Shown: piece by piece, positions 8,818 to 18,400 of the stretch
Numbering within the stretch: the first letter of the stretch is position 1
How the letters are laid out: each line of letters starts with the position of its first letter
NCBI RefSeq assembly: GCF_052057775.1
Contig: NZ_CP195121.1
Location: forward strand, 1,550,001-1,614,000
Source of the DNA: Methanococcoides sp052057775
Lineage (GTDB): Archaea; Halobacteriota; Methanosarcinia; Methanosarcinales; Methanosarcinaceae
Length of the DNA stretch: 64,000 nucleotides
Reading direction: 5' to 3'
Made by a program: the position numbers and the translations under genes
The notes under the pieces: model-generated
Database searches by the model: none
The model's input: the letters and a program-made list of their open reading frames with translations, nothing else
Told to the model about the DNA's origin: nothing

Positions 8818-9678
8818 ATGGTGAGTGTGGAGGATTACGGTGAATTCGAGACTGAATGGTGTCCCGGTTGCGGAAACTTTATGATACTCAAGGCTGTCAA
8901 GCGTGCCCTTGCAGAACTTGGGAGGTCACCTGATGAAGTTTTGATCACATCGGGTATCGGACAGTCAAGCAAATTGCCACATTACCTGAAATGCAATCTT
9001 TTCAACGGGCTTCATGGAAGGTCGCTGCCCCCGGCAATTGGTGCTAAGGTCGCCAATCATGAGCTGACGGTGCTTGCAGTTACAGGGGATGGTGACTGCT
9101 ATGGTGAAGGTGGGAATCATTTCATACATAATGTCAGGAGAAATCCCGACATTACACTGATAGTTCATGACAACCAGATATATGGACTTACCAAAGGACA
9201 GGCTTCGCCTACAAGTGAAATTGGAATGAAGACAAAGGTGCAGACTCACGGCGTGTTCAACACCCCGCTGAACCCGCTTTCCCTTGCGATCTCCCTTGAC
9301 TGCTCATTTGTAAGCAGGGGTTTTGCAGGTGATGTACCTCATCTTACCGAACTTATCAAGAAGGCCATCCAGCACAAGGGTTTCTCTCTTGTGGACGTCC
9401 TCCAGCCATGTGTTTCATTCAATAAGCTCAACACTTTCAGCTGGTACTCGGAAAGGGTCTACAGGATGGAAGAAGAGGACGAAGATTATGATCTGGCTGA
9501 CAGGATGAAGGCCTTTGAAAAGGTTCAGGAGTGGGGAGAAAGAATACCTCTCGGTGTCTTCTACGTCAATGAGAAACCGACGTTCGAGGATCATCTTGAT
9601 GTATTGAGATCAGGACCTTTGGTCTGCAATAAAGCTGATCCAAAGAAGGTTGGTGAGCTTCTTGACAGGTTCATCTGA
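8818..9678 (+). CDS. 2-oxoacid:acceptor oxidoreductase, beta subunit
   Basis: A 286-residue thiamine-pyrophosphate subunit. ETEWCPGCGN holds two of the cysteines for the single 4Fe-4S cluster. VTGDGDCYGEGGNHF and HDNQIYGLTKGQASPTS are the TPP/Mg motif and the typical beta-subunit signature. A further cysteine lies in LQPCVSFN. Together with the gamma-alpha subunit it should decarboxylate a 2-oxoacid with CoA and pass electrons to ferredoxin. There is no ferredoxin-like delta subunit, as is usual for the two-subunit type. Translation is probably coupled to the upstream gene, with a strong Shine-Dalgarno GGAGGTGAT directly before the start. Confidence 0.92.
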   Translation: MVSVEDYGEFETEWCPGCGNFMILKAVKRALAELGRSPDEVLITSGIGQSSKLPHYLKCNLFNGLHGRSLPPAIGAKVANHELTVLAVTGDGDCYGEGGNHFIHNVRRNPDITLIVHDNQIYGLTKGQASPTSEIGMKTKVQTHGVFNTPLNPLSLAISLDCSFVSRGFAGDVPHLTELIKKAIQHKGFSLVDVLQPCVSFNKLNTFSWYSERVYRMEEEDEDYDLADRMKAFEKVQEWGERIPLGVFYVNEKPTFEDHLDVLRSGPLVCNKADPKKVGELLDRFI

Positions 9679-9743
9679 ACTTTCTTTTTTCCATTATTAT
9701 CCCATTTTATTTCATCATTCTCTCATTTTTTCGTTTATTTTCA

Positions 9744-10391
9744 TCAGATCAATGTGGAAATGTTGTTGTAGTTGAATATGAAAAATATCCCGAATATCAT
9801 CATGAGGATCCCGCAGAAATACAGTACTTTTTTGTGGTTTCTTCTGGATATGAAATCCTTACCTTTTGCCGTTGATAATGATACTGTAAGAAGGTAGCCG
9901 AAGTCTGCGATCCAGTGGCCTGCCATAAAGGCTACTATGGCAATTGTACCTACAAGATATTCCTGAAGTATTATGGCACTTCCTGCTGTGAGCCACCAGA
10001 GCACATATGTGGGGTTTAGTACAGAGGTAAGTATCCCTGCAAGGAAAGGACTTTTCGCGATCCTGGTATTCCTGGCAGCTCCGGCTATGTCCATTGTGGA
10101 GATATCCTTTGCACTTTTTAAGATCAACAGTCCAAACAATATCATTATGATGCCGCCAATAATGGACATGTATGTAATAGTGCTACTTCCGATAAGGGAA
10201 GAGATTCCTCCTATTATCAGTAGTATCAGGGTGAGTTCTACTATTGAATGTCCGATGAACACAAAAGGTCCACTACGCCAGCCTTTTTCAAGTGATATAC
10301 CTACTGTGGCGAGCATCATAGGTCCGGGGACAAGTGCAGCGGAAATGCCAATTGTAAATCCCAGGACAAGTGGTTTGATAAGTTCGATCAT
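9744..10391 (-). CDS. LysE-family exporter
   Basis: A membrane protein of about 215 residues with five to six hydrophobic segments and the N-terminal LysE signature FTIGISAALVPGPMM. The family exports amino acids or similar small solutes; the substrate is unknown. Of three possible starts (10421, 10400, 10391) I chose 10391 (MIELIKPLVLGF). TATA-like elements on this strand at about 10426 and 10438 put transcription start inside the longer versions, and family members begin near this point. A second, unrelated-looking LysE gene lies at 49014-49640 in the island. Confidence 0.82.
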   Translation of the reverse strand: MIELIKPLVLGFTIGISAALVPGPMMLATVGISLEKGWRSGPFVFIGHSIVELTLILLIIGGISSLIGSSTITYMSIIGGIIMILFGLLILKSAKDISTMDIAGAARNTRIAKSPFLAGILTSVLNPTYVLWWLTAGSAIILQEYLVGTIAIVAFMAGHWIADFGYLLTVSLSTAKGKDFISRRNHKKVLYFCGILMMIFGIFFIFNYNNISTLI

Positions 10392-10499
10392 GATTCTCAT
10401 TGACCAGATTATAGGGGCCATTTATAAAAGCATGTGTATAAATATTTGATGGCGCAGCATTCTGAAAAAATTAAATTGATTAGCTATATTTAGATAAAG

Positions 10500-11333
10500 T
10501 CAAGATCTATATCCGACCAGAGATCGGTACAGTCCGATCCCTGCTGCAATACACCAGAGTACAGGCCAGGATCTCGTGTAATCGGTATCTGCCAAAATAA
10601 AACCTATTGCAGTTGCCAGGAATATGGCCATACAGGCTTTCACTCTTATCGCTTCAAGAGGCTCACCGGTCCTGTCACCTTTGCTCTGTGGTCTTTTTGA
10701 ACCAAGGAGTGTAGGAAGGAAGAGCAGGAGCATAGAAAGAAGAGCCACAGCTTTAACTAAGGAGATGTCTGTAATTGGAATTCCGGTTCCACGGACTATA
10801 ATATACAGGGTTCCGGATATTGCAAGTGCAGACAGTATCAGACTTATCCTGTCGGTTGCAGATATCCTGCTGTCAATGAAAAGAGAGGCAGATGTGATTA
10901 TTCCAAAGAACCAGGTTATCTCGAAGGACAGGTACATACCGAGCAGCAAGGAGGTCAGGCTGTCAAGGATTCCTGCTTTTGACCCGGTAGAGCGGTTAAC
11001 TATACGTGATATTAGGAGTAGCCAGTACATTGCGAGCAATGGGTTCATTCCGAAAAAGATCACTGGGACAAGCGAAAGGATCACAGGAACAAAGGCTGCA
11101 GTCTCATGGTCAGGGTCCACCTCTCTTGAGATCGCCCAGACCAGAAATACAGTGATCCCTGCTTTTGTTCCATATATTATCGAAGTAATAGAGGGACCAT
11201 TGAGACTGAAGTGGAACAATGAAGTTACAATTATTACAATCAGACCTGTCAATAAGATAAGCCGGTTGGTAGGATAATTAGGGTCCAGTGGGCGATTGAT
11301 GGATGTTATCCTGTATATGTCCATAAGTAACAT
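10500..11333 (-). CDS. Polytopic membrane protein of unknown function
   Basis: A 277-residue protein with about eight hydrophobic segments separated by short charged loops (SREVDPDHETA; GSKRPQSKGDR). The first 25 residues are polar (DIYRITSINRPLDPNYPTNR). An inner ATG at 11324 is an equally possible start. No conserved signature I can name; the topology is compatible with a transporter or lipid-modifying protein, but no function should be assigned. The reverse strand is also open for 217 codons (10624-11277), which I take as a shadow because this frame has clean membrane-protein character. Confidence 0.65.
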   Translation of the reverse strand: MLLMDIYRITSINRPLDPNYPTNRLILLTGLIVIIVTSLFHFSLNGPSITSIIYGTKAGITVFLVWAISREVDPDHETAAFVPVILSLVPVIFFGMNPLLAMYWLLLISRIVNRSTGSKAGILDSLTSLLLGMYLSFEITWFFGIITSASLFIDSRISATDRISLILSALAISGTLYIIVRGTGIPITDISLVKAVALLSMLLLFLPTLLGSKRPQSKGDRTGEPLEAIRVKACMAIFLATAIGFILADTDYTRSWPVLWCIAAGIGLYRSLVGYRS

Positions 11334-11437
11334 GTAACGTTCTTAAATTTTAAAGTTTTCAATGAAAGGCATGATAGATCGATATCAAAATCAAATGCCA
11401 CCATTTTATATAGTTTGGACTTCAAAATAGCCATCCT

Positions 11438-11569
11438 ATGGCAATGTCTAAGAAGGATTTGGCAAGGAAAAGCGGAAAGAAGAAAGATAAACTTAATGAG
11501 CTTGAAGAGAAAGCAGCTTCCGGTGATGGATCTGCTAAGAAGAAGCTTGCAAAAATGAAAAAGAAATAA
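11438..11569 (+). CDS. Small Lys-rich protein, 43 aa
   Basis: A short ORF. The product begins MAMSKKDLARKSGKKKDK, has a central acidic helix (LNELEEKAASGDG) and ends KKLAKMKKK. It contains about one third lysine and no hydrophobic segment, so nucleic-acid or ribosome binding is plausible but not shown. A clear TATA box (TTTTATATAG, 11404-11413) lies about 27 bp before the ATG, giving an almost leaderless transcript. A second in-frame ATG at 11444 is possible. It is followed by a T-rich tract (from 11580). Promoter spacing and biased composition support a real gene; no family recognised. Confidence 0.6.
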   Translation: MAMSKKDLARKSGKKKDKLNELEEKAASGDGSAKKKLAKMKKK

Positions 11570-11718
11570 TATCGATCATCTCTTTTTCAATTTTTAATTC
11601 TTTTTATATGGGATTTCAACATTATTTGAAGCGTTGCTTTTAAGTCCTCTTATCATCCATTCTTATTCGGAGTGAGATATCGTCGCTCTATCGTAACTAA
11701 AGGTAGGTTTGGATTAAA

Positions 11719-12045
11719 ATGAGGATGCTGGAAGAATTTTTCCCGGAGTTTACTGAAAAACTGGATGAGATCGATGAATTATATTCTGAAATGAGGACAA
11801 TCGATGAGAAGACATATCAGTTCATCTGCTTTGCACTTTCCATCAAAGCAAGGTCAAAGCCCTGTGTTCTCAAGCATTTCAAAGGCGCTCTTGAGGCTGG
11901 TGCCACTGTTAAGGAACTGTCCTACATCTTTGCTCTCACAATGAGGGAAGCAGCAGGTGCCGATGACTGCTGGACACATGATGTCATCGGGGACTGGAGG
12001 GAGATCCTTAAAGGGAATGTCTCATGCAGTTGTTGTGATGAATGA
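11719..12045 (+). CDS. Carboxymuconolactone decarboxylase / AhpD-like family protein
   Basis: A 108-residue all-helical protein with the core of the CMD/AhpD family: ICFALSIKARSKPCVLKHFKGAL followed by GATVKELSYIFALTMREAAGAD. AhpD-type peroxidase partners have a CxxC pair; here only one cysteine is in that position (SKPCVLKH), so ordinary AhpD chemistry looks unlikely. An unusual Cys-rich end (CSCCDE) could supply other thiols or bind metal. The ATG follows an AT-rich leader without a strong ribosome-binding site. Function unknown within the family. Confidence 0.75.
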   Translation: MRMLEEFFPEFTEKLDEIDELYSEMRTIDEKTYQFICFALSIKARSKPCVLKHFKGALEAGATVKELSYIFALTMREAAGADDCWTHDVIGDWREILKGNVSCSCCDE

Positions 12046-12140
12046 AAACAATATATTTTTATTGGGTTCTGCAGGTCGAAAATAAAAAGTAAGAAGGTTC
12101 AGGATTTGAAGGAAACAATCCTTATATAGGGAATGAGAAC

Positions 12141-12335
12141 TTACTTTTCCTCAGAGGGTGTTTCGATCTCAATGATCTCTGCATCCGCTGCATTCTTTTT
12201 GATTGATTGTATGCCGTTCATACAGGCTGCTTTTGTCGAATAGCTCTGACCGGTTGCTATGATCTCCCCATTCCTTGCTTTGAGCCTGAACCTGTATTTT
12301 CCACTTTTATCTGCATATATCTCAAATTTTAAGAT
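12141..12335 (-). CDS. YegP/DUF1508 family protein, apparent non-standard start
   Basis: Translation of the minus strand gives a 64-codon protein with the complete DUF1508 fold pattern: LKFEIYADKSGKYRFRLKA, RNGEIIATGQSYSTKAACMNGIQSIKKNA, then an acidic tail ending PSEEK. The family usually begins M-x-KFEIY. Here the codon in that position is ATC (12333-12335), four bases after the ribosome-binding-like AGGAAAGGTGAG. No ATG, GTG or TTG is in frame nearby. A TATA-like CATAAATAG lies at about 12361. Either a non-AUG start is used, or a base has changed. The role of DUF1508 proteins is unclear. Confidence 0.7.
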   Translation of the reverse strand: MLKFEIYADKSGKYRFRLKARNGEIIATGQSYSTKAACMNGIQSIKKNAADAEIIEIETPSEEK

Positions 12336-12522
12336 GTTCTCACCTTTCCTATCAAATAATCTATTTATGATGATATGAGGAACAGCAGTAGAAATATCAA
12401 TTTACTCCCTTAAATTTTTTAAGGGCGATACCTTAAATAGTTTTTGTATGAAATATATCTGGAAGAACTATTAGTGAAAGGTCCCTGGTGTAAGGTCATC
12501 ATTCTTTCATGAATAGGATCAT

Positions 12523-15180
12523 TTATTTCCCTGATAATTTCCTTTTTTTGACATATTTTTCCAGCTCTATCAGGAAGAATACCGAGCTTGAGGTAAGTGT
12601 AATTATTATCCAGTCCATAGTCTCAAGGGGGCTTGTCCTGAGAATTGTGTTCATCACCGGGTTGTATGTTATGAACAACTGAAGGGAAACGACCAGTGCT
12701 ATCCCTGCCAGCATGAACTTATTCGAGAAAAGGTCTCCGAATACATTCTCATGAATTGACTTGCAGTTGAAGAGATAGAATATCTCAAAGAAGACTATTG
12801 TGTTGAGAGCAATTGTCTGTGCAGTGTTGTTATCCCTGCCGTTCTGCATCATCTCAAAGAAATACAACAGGAAAGTGGCTGTAACTATCAATAATGCCAC
12901 TGTGACTATCCTTTGCTTTATAACCGGCAGGAGAATTGGTTCATTTGGAGGCCTTGGCGGTCTGCTAAGTAGCTTCTTTTCCATAGGCTCAAGTGTGATA
13001 GGAACCCCAAGTCCCAATGCTGTTACTGTGTTTATCCAGAGGATGTGCAGTGGTAGCAACGGCGGATTCTTAAGTCCGAGGATAAAGGCTGCCAGAACTG
13101 CCAGTCCTTCTGCAGCATTTGTCGGCAGTGTCCAGAGTATGACCTTCTGTATCTTGCTGTAGACGTTCCTTCCTTCTTCCACTGCATTTACAATTGATGC
13201 AAAGTTATCATCGGCAAGCACCATGTCCGATGCATCCTTTGCAACCTCGGTGCCGGTCTTTCCCATGGCGACACCAATGTCTGCGTTCTCGAGTGCAGGT
13301 GCATCGTTGATACCATCACCTGTCACCGCCACGATCTCTCCCTGCTGTTTAAGCAGTCCCACGATCCTTGATTTGTCTTCAGGAGAAGTTCTGGCAAACA
13401 CAGATACCGTTTTCAGTGCTTCAGATAGTTGCTCATCTGACATCTGCTGTATATCTTTTCCTGATAATGCACCATTGGTACGTATCCCAAGCTGTCTTGC
13501 GATAGTGTGTCCGGTAAGGACGTGATCTCCGGTGATCATTATCACCCTGATTCCCGCATTATTGCATTTGAAGATGGATGCTTTCACTTCTTCCCTTGGT
13601 GGATCGATCATTCCCTGAAGTCCGAGGAATATAAGGTCATTTACATCCTCTTCGTCAATATCAGCCTTTCCTTGCCCCATTTTCCGGTAAGCTGTTGCAA
13701 TTACCCTAAGACCTTCTGATGCCATGTTCTCAGCAGCTTCAAGGAATGTATCCGGGTCGATCTGTAAGAGCTCTTTTCCATTGAATTGGTGACTGCACAT
13801 TTCGATAAGCTTTTCCGGGGATCCCTTCACATAGGTCCAGGTATTACCGTCTTCGTCCTGATGCAAGGTTGCCATGTACCTTTCTTCGGATTCAAAAGGT
13901 ATGGTATCAACTCTTTGCATGTAGAATTTCCCGGCCTTGGCAGCGGATACAAGAAGTGCTCCTTCGGTGGGATCACCATCGATGCCTCCTTCTTCCTTCA
14001 GGTATGCATCATTACAGAGTGCTCCTGTCCTGAGAGTTTCCATAAGTGCCGGATGTCCGGTCGGATCGATCTTTTTTCCTTCAAGTTCGAACTCCCCTTC
14101 TGTGATATAACCAACACCTGTTACATCGAACATTCCTTCCAGAGTGAATATCCTCCTGACCGTCATCTCGTTCCTTGTAAGCGTACCGGTCTTGTCAGAG
14201 CAGATCACGGTTGCCGATCCTAGACTTTCCACAGACGGCATTGTCCTGATTATGGCGTTTTGGGAAGCCATCCTTTTTATTCCGAATGCGAGGCAAATGG
14301 TAATGAGAGCAGGTAATCCTTCCGGAATGGCTGCAACTGCAAGGCTCACGGAGGCAAAGAATATGTCCAGATTATCAAATCCTCTGAGCTTCCCGATAAT
14401 AAAGGTGAATATTGCAAGACCTAAGATGACAATGGCAAGTGTTTTTCCCAGACGGTCTATGGTCCTGACAAGAGGCGTGGAGATCTTTTCCGTTTTCCGG
14501 ATAAGTTCAGATATTTTCCCTATCTCACTTTCAGGGCCAGTAGCCACTACTACTCCGAGACCCCTTCCCTGTGTGACCAGCGTACCTCCAAAGGCGATGT
14601 TCTTCTGTTCAGCTATGGGAAGATTCTTGGTCTCGATGGGATCGATGATCTTCTCAACAGCCGTGGATTCTCCGGTGAGCATGGATTCATCGATCCGCAG
14701 GTTCTTCACATACATCAATCGCATGTCGGCTGGTATCCTGTTCCCGGATTCCAGAAGTACGATATCACCTGCAACAAGTTCCCTGCTGTGTATTATCATT
14801 CTTTTCCCGTCCCTTAGGATACTGGTCTCGGGAACCATCATCTTTGCAAGGGATTCAAGGGCATTTTCAGCGTTTCTTTCCTGAATGAATCCAATGACAG
14901 CATTTGCAAGGACAACACCAAGGATGACAGCCATGTCTGCGTATTCTTCCAGAATGAATGTGACAATAGAAGCAGCAAGAAGAACATATATGAGGGGGCT
15001 CGCGAACTGTCTTGCAAATCGGTGAAGTGGATTTTCTTTTTTCTTCATCTCAACTTCATTGAAGCCGTATTTCGAAAGACGAATTTGTGCTTCCTCATCT
15101 GTGATCCCATCTTTATCGGTGTCCAGTAATGTAAGAACTTCATCCACAGGCACACGATGCCATTTGATCTCCCCACTCAT
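12523..15180 (-). CDS. P-type cation-transporting ATPase (type II)
   Basis: An 885-residue P-type ATPase with all core motifs: cation-ATPase N-terminal domain, LTGES in the actuator domain (about 159-163), PEGLP in M4 (about 286), phosphorylated Asp329 in DKTGTLT, and TGDGINDAPAL in the phosphorylation domain. About ten membrane segments are present. Overall it resembles SERCA/PMR-like Ca2+ pumps or Na+-type pumps. In M6 the segment reads NTVTALGLG, where SERCA has NLVTDGLPA, so the M6 aspartate that binds Ca2+ is missing; the ion should not be assumed to be calcium. Transcribed alone, with a 280-bp AT-rich divergent region shared with the surface-protein gene. Confidence 0.93.
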   Translation of the reverse strand: MSGEIKWHRVPVDEVLTLLDTDKDGITDEEAQIRLSKYGFNEVEMKKKENPLHRFARQFASPLIYVLLAASIVTFILEEYADMAVILGVVLANAVIGFIQERNAENALESLAKMMVPETSILRDGKRMIIHSRELVAGDIVLLESGNRIPADMRLMYVKNLRIDESMLTGESTAVEKIIDPIETKNLPIAEQKNIAFGGTLVTQGRGLGVVVATGPESEIGKISELIRKTEKISTPLVRTIDRLGKTLAIVILGLAIFTFIIGKLRGFDNLDIFFASVSLAVAAIPEGLPALITICLAFGIKRMASQNAIIRTMPSVESLGSATVICSDKTGTLTRNEMTVRRIFTLEGMFDVTGVGYITEGEFELEGKKIDPTGHPALMETLRTGALCNDAYLKEEGGIDGDPTEGALLVSAAKAGKFYMQRVDTIPFESEERYMATLHQDEDGNTWTYVKGSPEKLIEMCSHQFNGKELLQIDPDTFLEAAENMASEGLRVIATAYRKMGQGKADIDEEDVNDLIFLGLQGMIDPPREEVKASIFKCNNAGIRVIMITGDHVLTGHTIARQLGIRTNGALSGKDIQQMSDEQLSEALKTVSVFARTSPEDKSRIVGLLKQQGEIVAVTGDGINDAPALENADIGVAMGKTGTEVAKDASDMVLADDNFASIVNAVEEGRNVYSKIQKVILWTLPTNAAEGLAVLAAFILGLKNPPLLPLHILWINTVTALGLGVPITLEPMEKKLLSRPPRPPNEPILLPVIKQRIVTVALLIVTATFLLYFFEMMQNGRDNNTAQTIALNTIVFFEIFYLFNCKSIHENVFGDLFSNKFMLAGIALVVSLQLFITYNPVMNTILRTSPLETMDWIIITLTSSSVFFLIELEKYVKKRKLSGK

Positions 15181-15467
15181 AGCTAATTATGTGTTATTTT
15201 AGAATGATATTCTTTTTGGTTTTTTTGCATGGAGTGCTCGATATTCTTATAGGTGAGGATCTCTTCTTTTGTTGATTTGGACGCAATTAATAGAACTTAT
15301 TATTTAGATCTAAAAAATAAGTATTCTACTAATATTAATATTTACAAATTTATTTTTTATGAAAGGACATATAAGGCTTCGATATCATACTGTTAATTGA
15401 TAAACTACAGCTTTCCAACAATAACAAGAATATTGGTGGTACTTCTTTGTTAGTAGGGGGGGTTGAG

Positions 15468-18400
15468 TTGCAGAGTACAACTATCTGTCATATCGCTATC
15501 ATTTTAGTGATCGCAACATTATTTTCGGCTTTGGCATTAGCTGACGAAACGCTTCCACCTGGAAGTGTAACCGATCTGGGCGAGACCAGTGTCAGTGCTA
15601 CTTCCATTACATGGGAATGGACCAATCCTTCAGACAATGATTCAAGTCATATTATGATCTATATTGATGGTGTTTTTATCACCAATGTTTCTGTTCCCGA
15701 TAATTCTTATACCGCTGTCGGTCTCGACGATTCCACCACATACCAGATCGGTACCCGAACCGTGGATACTTATGGTAATATAAACAACGAGATGGTCACT
15801 GACAGTGCAACTACTGATGATGCAACCGATCCTGTGATCAGCAGTGTAAGTCTTAGCACAACGACTCCCGATACCGGTGATCCTGTGGTGGTGACTGTTG
15901 ATGTGACCGATAATGTAGCTGTCAGCAGTGTCAGTGCTTCCGGTACCTCTCTTTCTCATCAGAGTGGTGTTCGGTGGACAGGTACTATCACTGCCGCTGA
16001 AGGCACTCACATTGTCACTGTTGTAGCAACCGACAGTTCAGGGAATAGCGCTTCGGACAGTTCTGCCAGTTATACTGCCACCACTCCTGATACAACCGAT
16101 CCTGTGATCAGCAGTGTAAGTCTTAGCACAACGACTCCCGATACCGGTGATCCTGTGGTGGTAACTGTTGATGTGACCGATAATGTAGCTGTCAGCAGTG
16201 TCAGTGCTTCCGGTACCTCTCTTTCTTATCAGAGTGGTGCTCGGTGGACAGGTACTATCACTGCCGCTGAAGGCACTCACATTGTCACTGTTGTAGCAAC
16301 CGACAGTTCAGGGAATAGCGCTTCGGACAGTTCTGCCAGTTATACTGCCACCACTCCTGATACAACCGATCCTGTGATCAGCAGTGTAAGTCTTAGCACA
16401 ACGACTCCCGATACCGGTGATCCTGTGGTGGTGACTGTTGATGTGACCGATAATGTAGCTGTCAGCAGTGTCAGTGCTTCCGGTACCTCTCTTTCTCATC
16501 AGAGTGGTGTTCGGTGGACAGGTACTATCACTGCCGCTGAAGGCACTCACATTGTCACTGTTGTAGCAACCGACAGTTCAGGGAATAGCGCTTCGGACAG
16601 TTCTGCCAGTTATACTGCCACCACTCCTGATACAACCGATCCTGTGATCAGCAGTGTAAGTCTTAGCACAACGACTCCCGATACCGGTGATCCTGTGGTG
16701 GTAACTGTTGATGTGACCGATAATGTAGCTGTCAGCAGTGTCAGTGCTTCCGGTACCTCTCTTTCTTATCAGAGTGGTGCTCGGTGGACAGGTACTATCA
16801 CTGCCGCTGAAGGCACTCACATTGTCACTGTTGTAGCAACCGACAGTTCAGGGAATAGCGCTTCGGACAGTTCTGCCAGTTATACTGCCACCACTCCTGA
16901 TACAACCGATCCTGTGATCAGCAGTGTAAGTCTTAGCACAACGACTCCCGATACCGGTGATCCTGTGGTGGTAACTGTTGATGTGACCGATAATGTAGCT
17001 GTCAGCAGTGTCAGTGCTTCCGGTACCTCTCTTTCTTATCAGAGTGGTGCTCGGTGGACAGGTACTATCACTGCCGCTGAAGGCACTCACATTGTCACTG
17101 TTGTAGCAACCGACAGTTCAGGGAATAGCGCTTCGGACAGTTCTGCCAGTTATACTGCCACCACTCCTGATACAACCGATCCTGTGATCAGCAGTGTAAG
17201 TCTTAGCACAACGACTCCCGATACCGGTGATCCTGTGGTGGTAACTGTTGATGTGACCGATAATGTAGCTGTCAGCAGTGTCAGTGCTTCCGGTACCTCT
17301 CTTTCTTATCAGAGTGGTGCTCGGTGGACAGGTACTATCACTGCCGCTGAAGGCACTCACATTGTCACTGTTGTAGCAACCGACAGTTCAGGGAATAGCG
17401 CTTCGGACAGTTCTGCCAGTTATACTGCCACCACTCCTGATACAACCGATCCTGTGATCAGCAGTGTAAGTCTTAGCACAACGACTCCCGATACCGGTGA
17501 TCCTGTGGTGGTGACTGTTGATGTAACCGATAATGTAGCTGTCAGCAGTGTCAGTGCTTCCGGTACCTCTCTTTCTCATCAGAGTGGTGTTCGGTGGACA
17601 GGTACTATCATTGCCGCTGAAGGCACTCACATTGTCACTGTTGTAGCAACCGACAGTTCAGGGAATAGCGCTTCGGACAGTTCTGCCAGTTATACTGCCA
17701 CCACTCCTGATACTACTGCCCCTTCCAGTGTAATTAATTTAAGGGAGACCAGTGTTACCGGAACTTCCATCACATGGGAGTGGACAAATCCTTCTGACAG
17801 TGATCTCAGTCATATTATGATCTATATTGATGGTGTTTTCATCACCAATGTCAATGCTCCTGGCAATTCATATACTGCTACTGGTCTTGATGACTCTACC
17901 ACCTACCGGATCAGTACAAGGACTGTTGATACTGAAGGTAACATTAACACTGTCCTGATCAGTGACAGTGCAACCACTTCTGATTTAACTGCACCTGCCG
18001 GTGTAACCAATTTAAGAGCAACGACTGTTAGCACTCGTTCCATAACCTGGGAGTGGAATAATCCTTCTGACAGTGACCTCAGTCATATTATGATCTATAT
18101 TGATGGTGTTTTCATCACCAATGTCAATGCTCCTGGCAATTCATATACTGCTACTGGTCTTGCTGAATCTACCACGTACCGGATCAGTACCAGAACTGTT
18201 GATACCAGTGGTAATATCAATACCGTTTCGGTCAGTGATACTACAACAACCCTTGATCGTTCTGCACCATCAAGTGTAACCAATTTAAGGGAGACCAGTG
18301 TTACCGGAACTTCCATCACATGGGAGTGGACAAATCCTTCTGACAGTGACCTCAGTCACATTGAAATTTATCTTGATGGCGTTTTCATTACCAATGTCAA

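Noticed and set aside
10624..11277. 217-codon plus-strand ORF opposite the membrane protein
   Set aside because: Its composition is that of a reverse complement of a membrane-protein gene; the minus strand gives consistent membrane helices.
15642..17630. Series of identical 80-codon ORFs on the minus strand of the repeat region
   Set aside because: They are the complement of the 270-bp coding repeats, occur once per unit, and have no start signals. The plus-strand frame has clear signal peptide, Ig-like and FN3 character.
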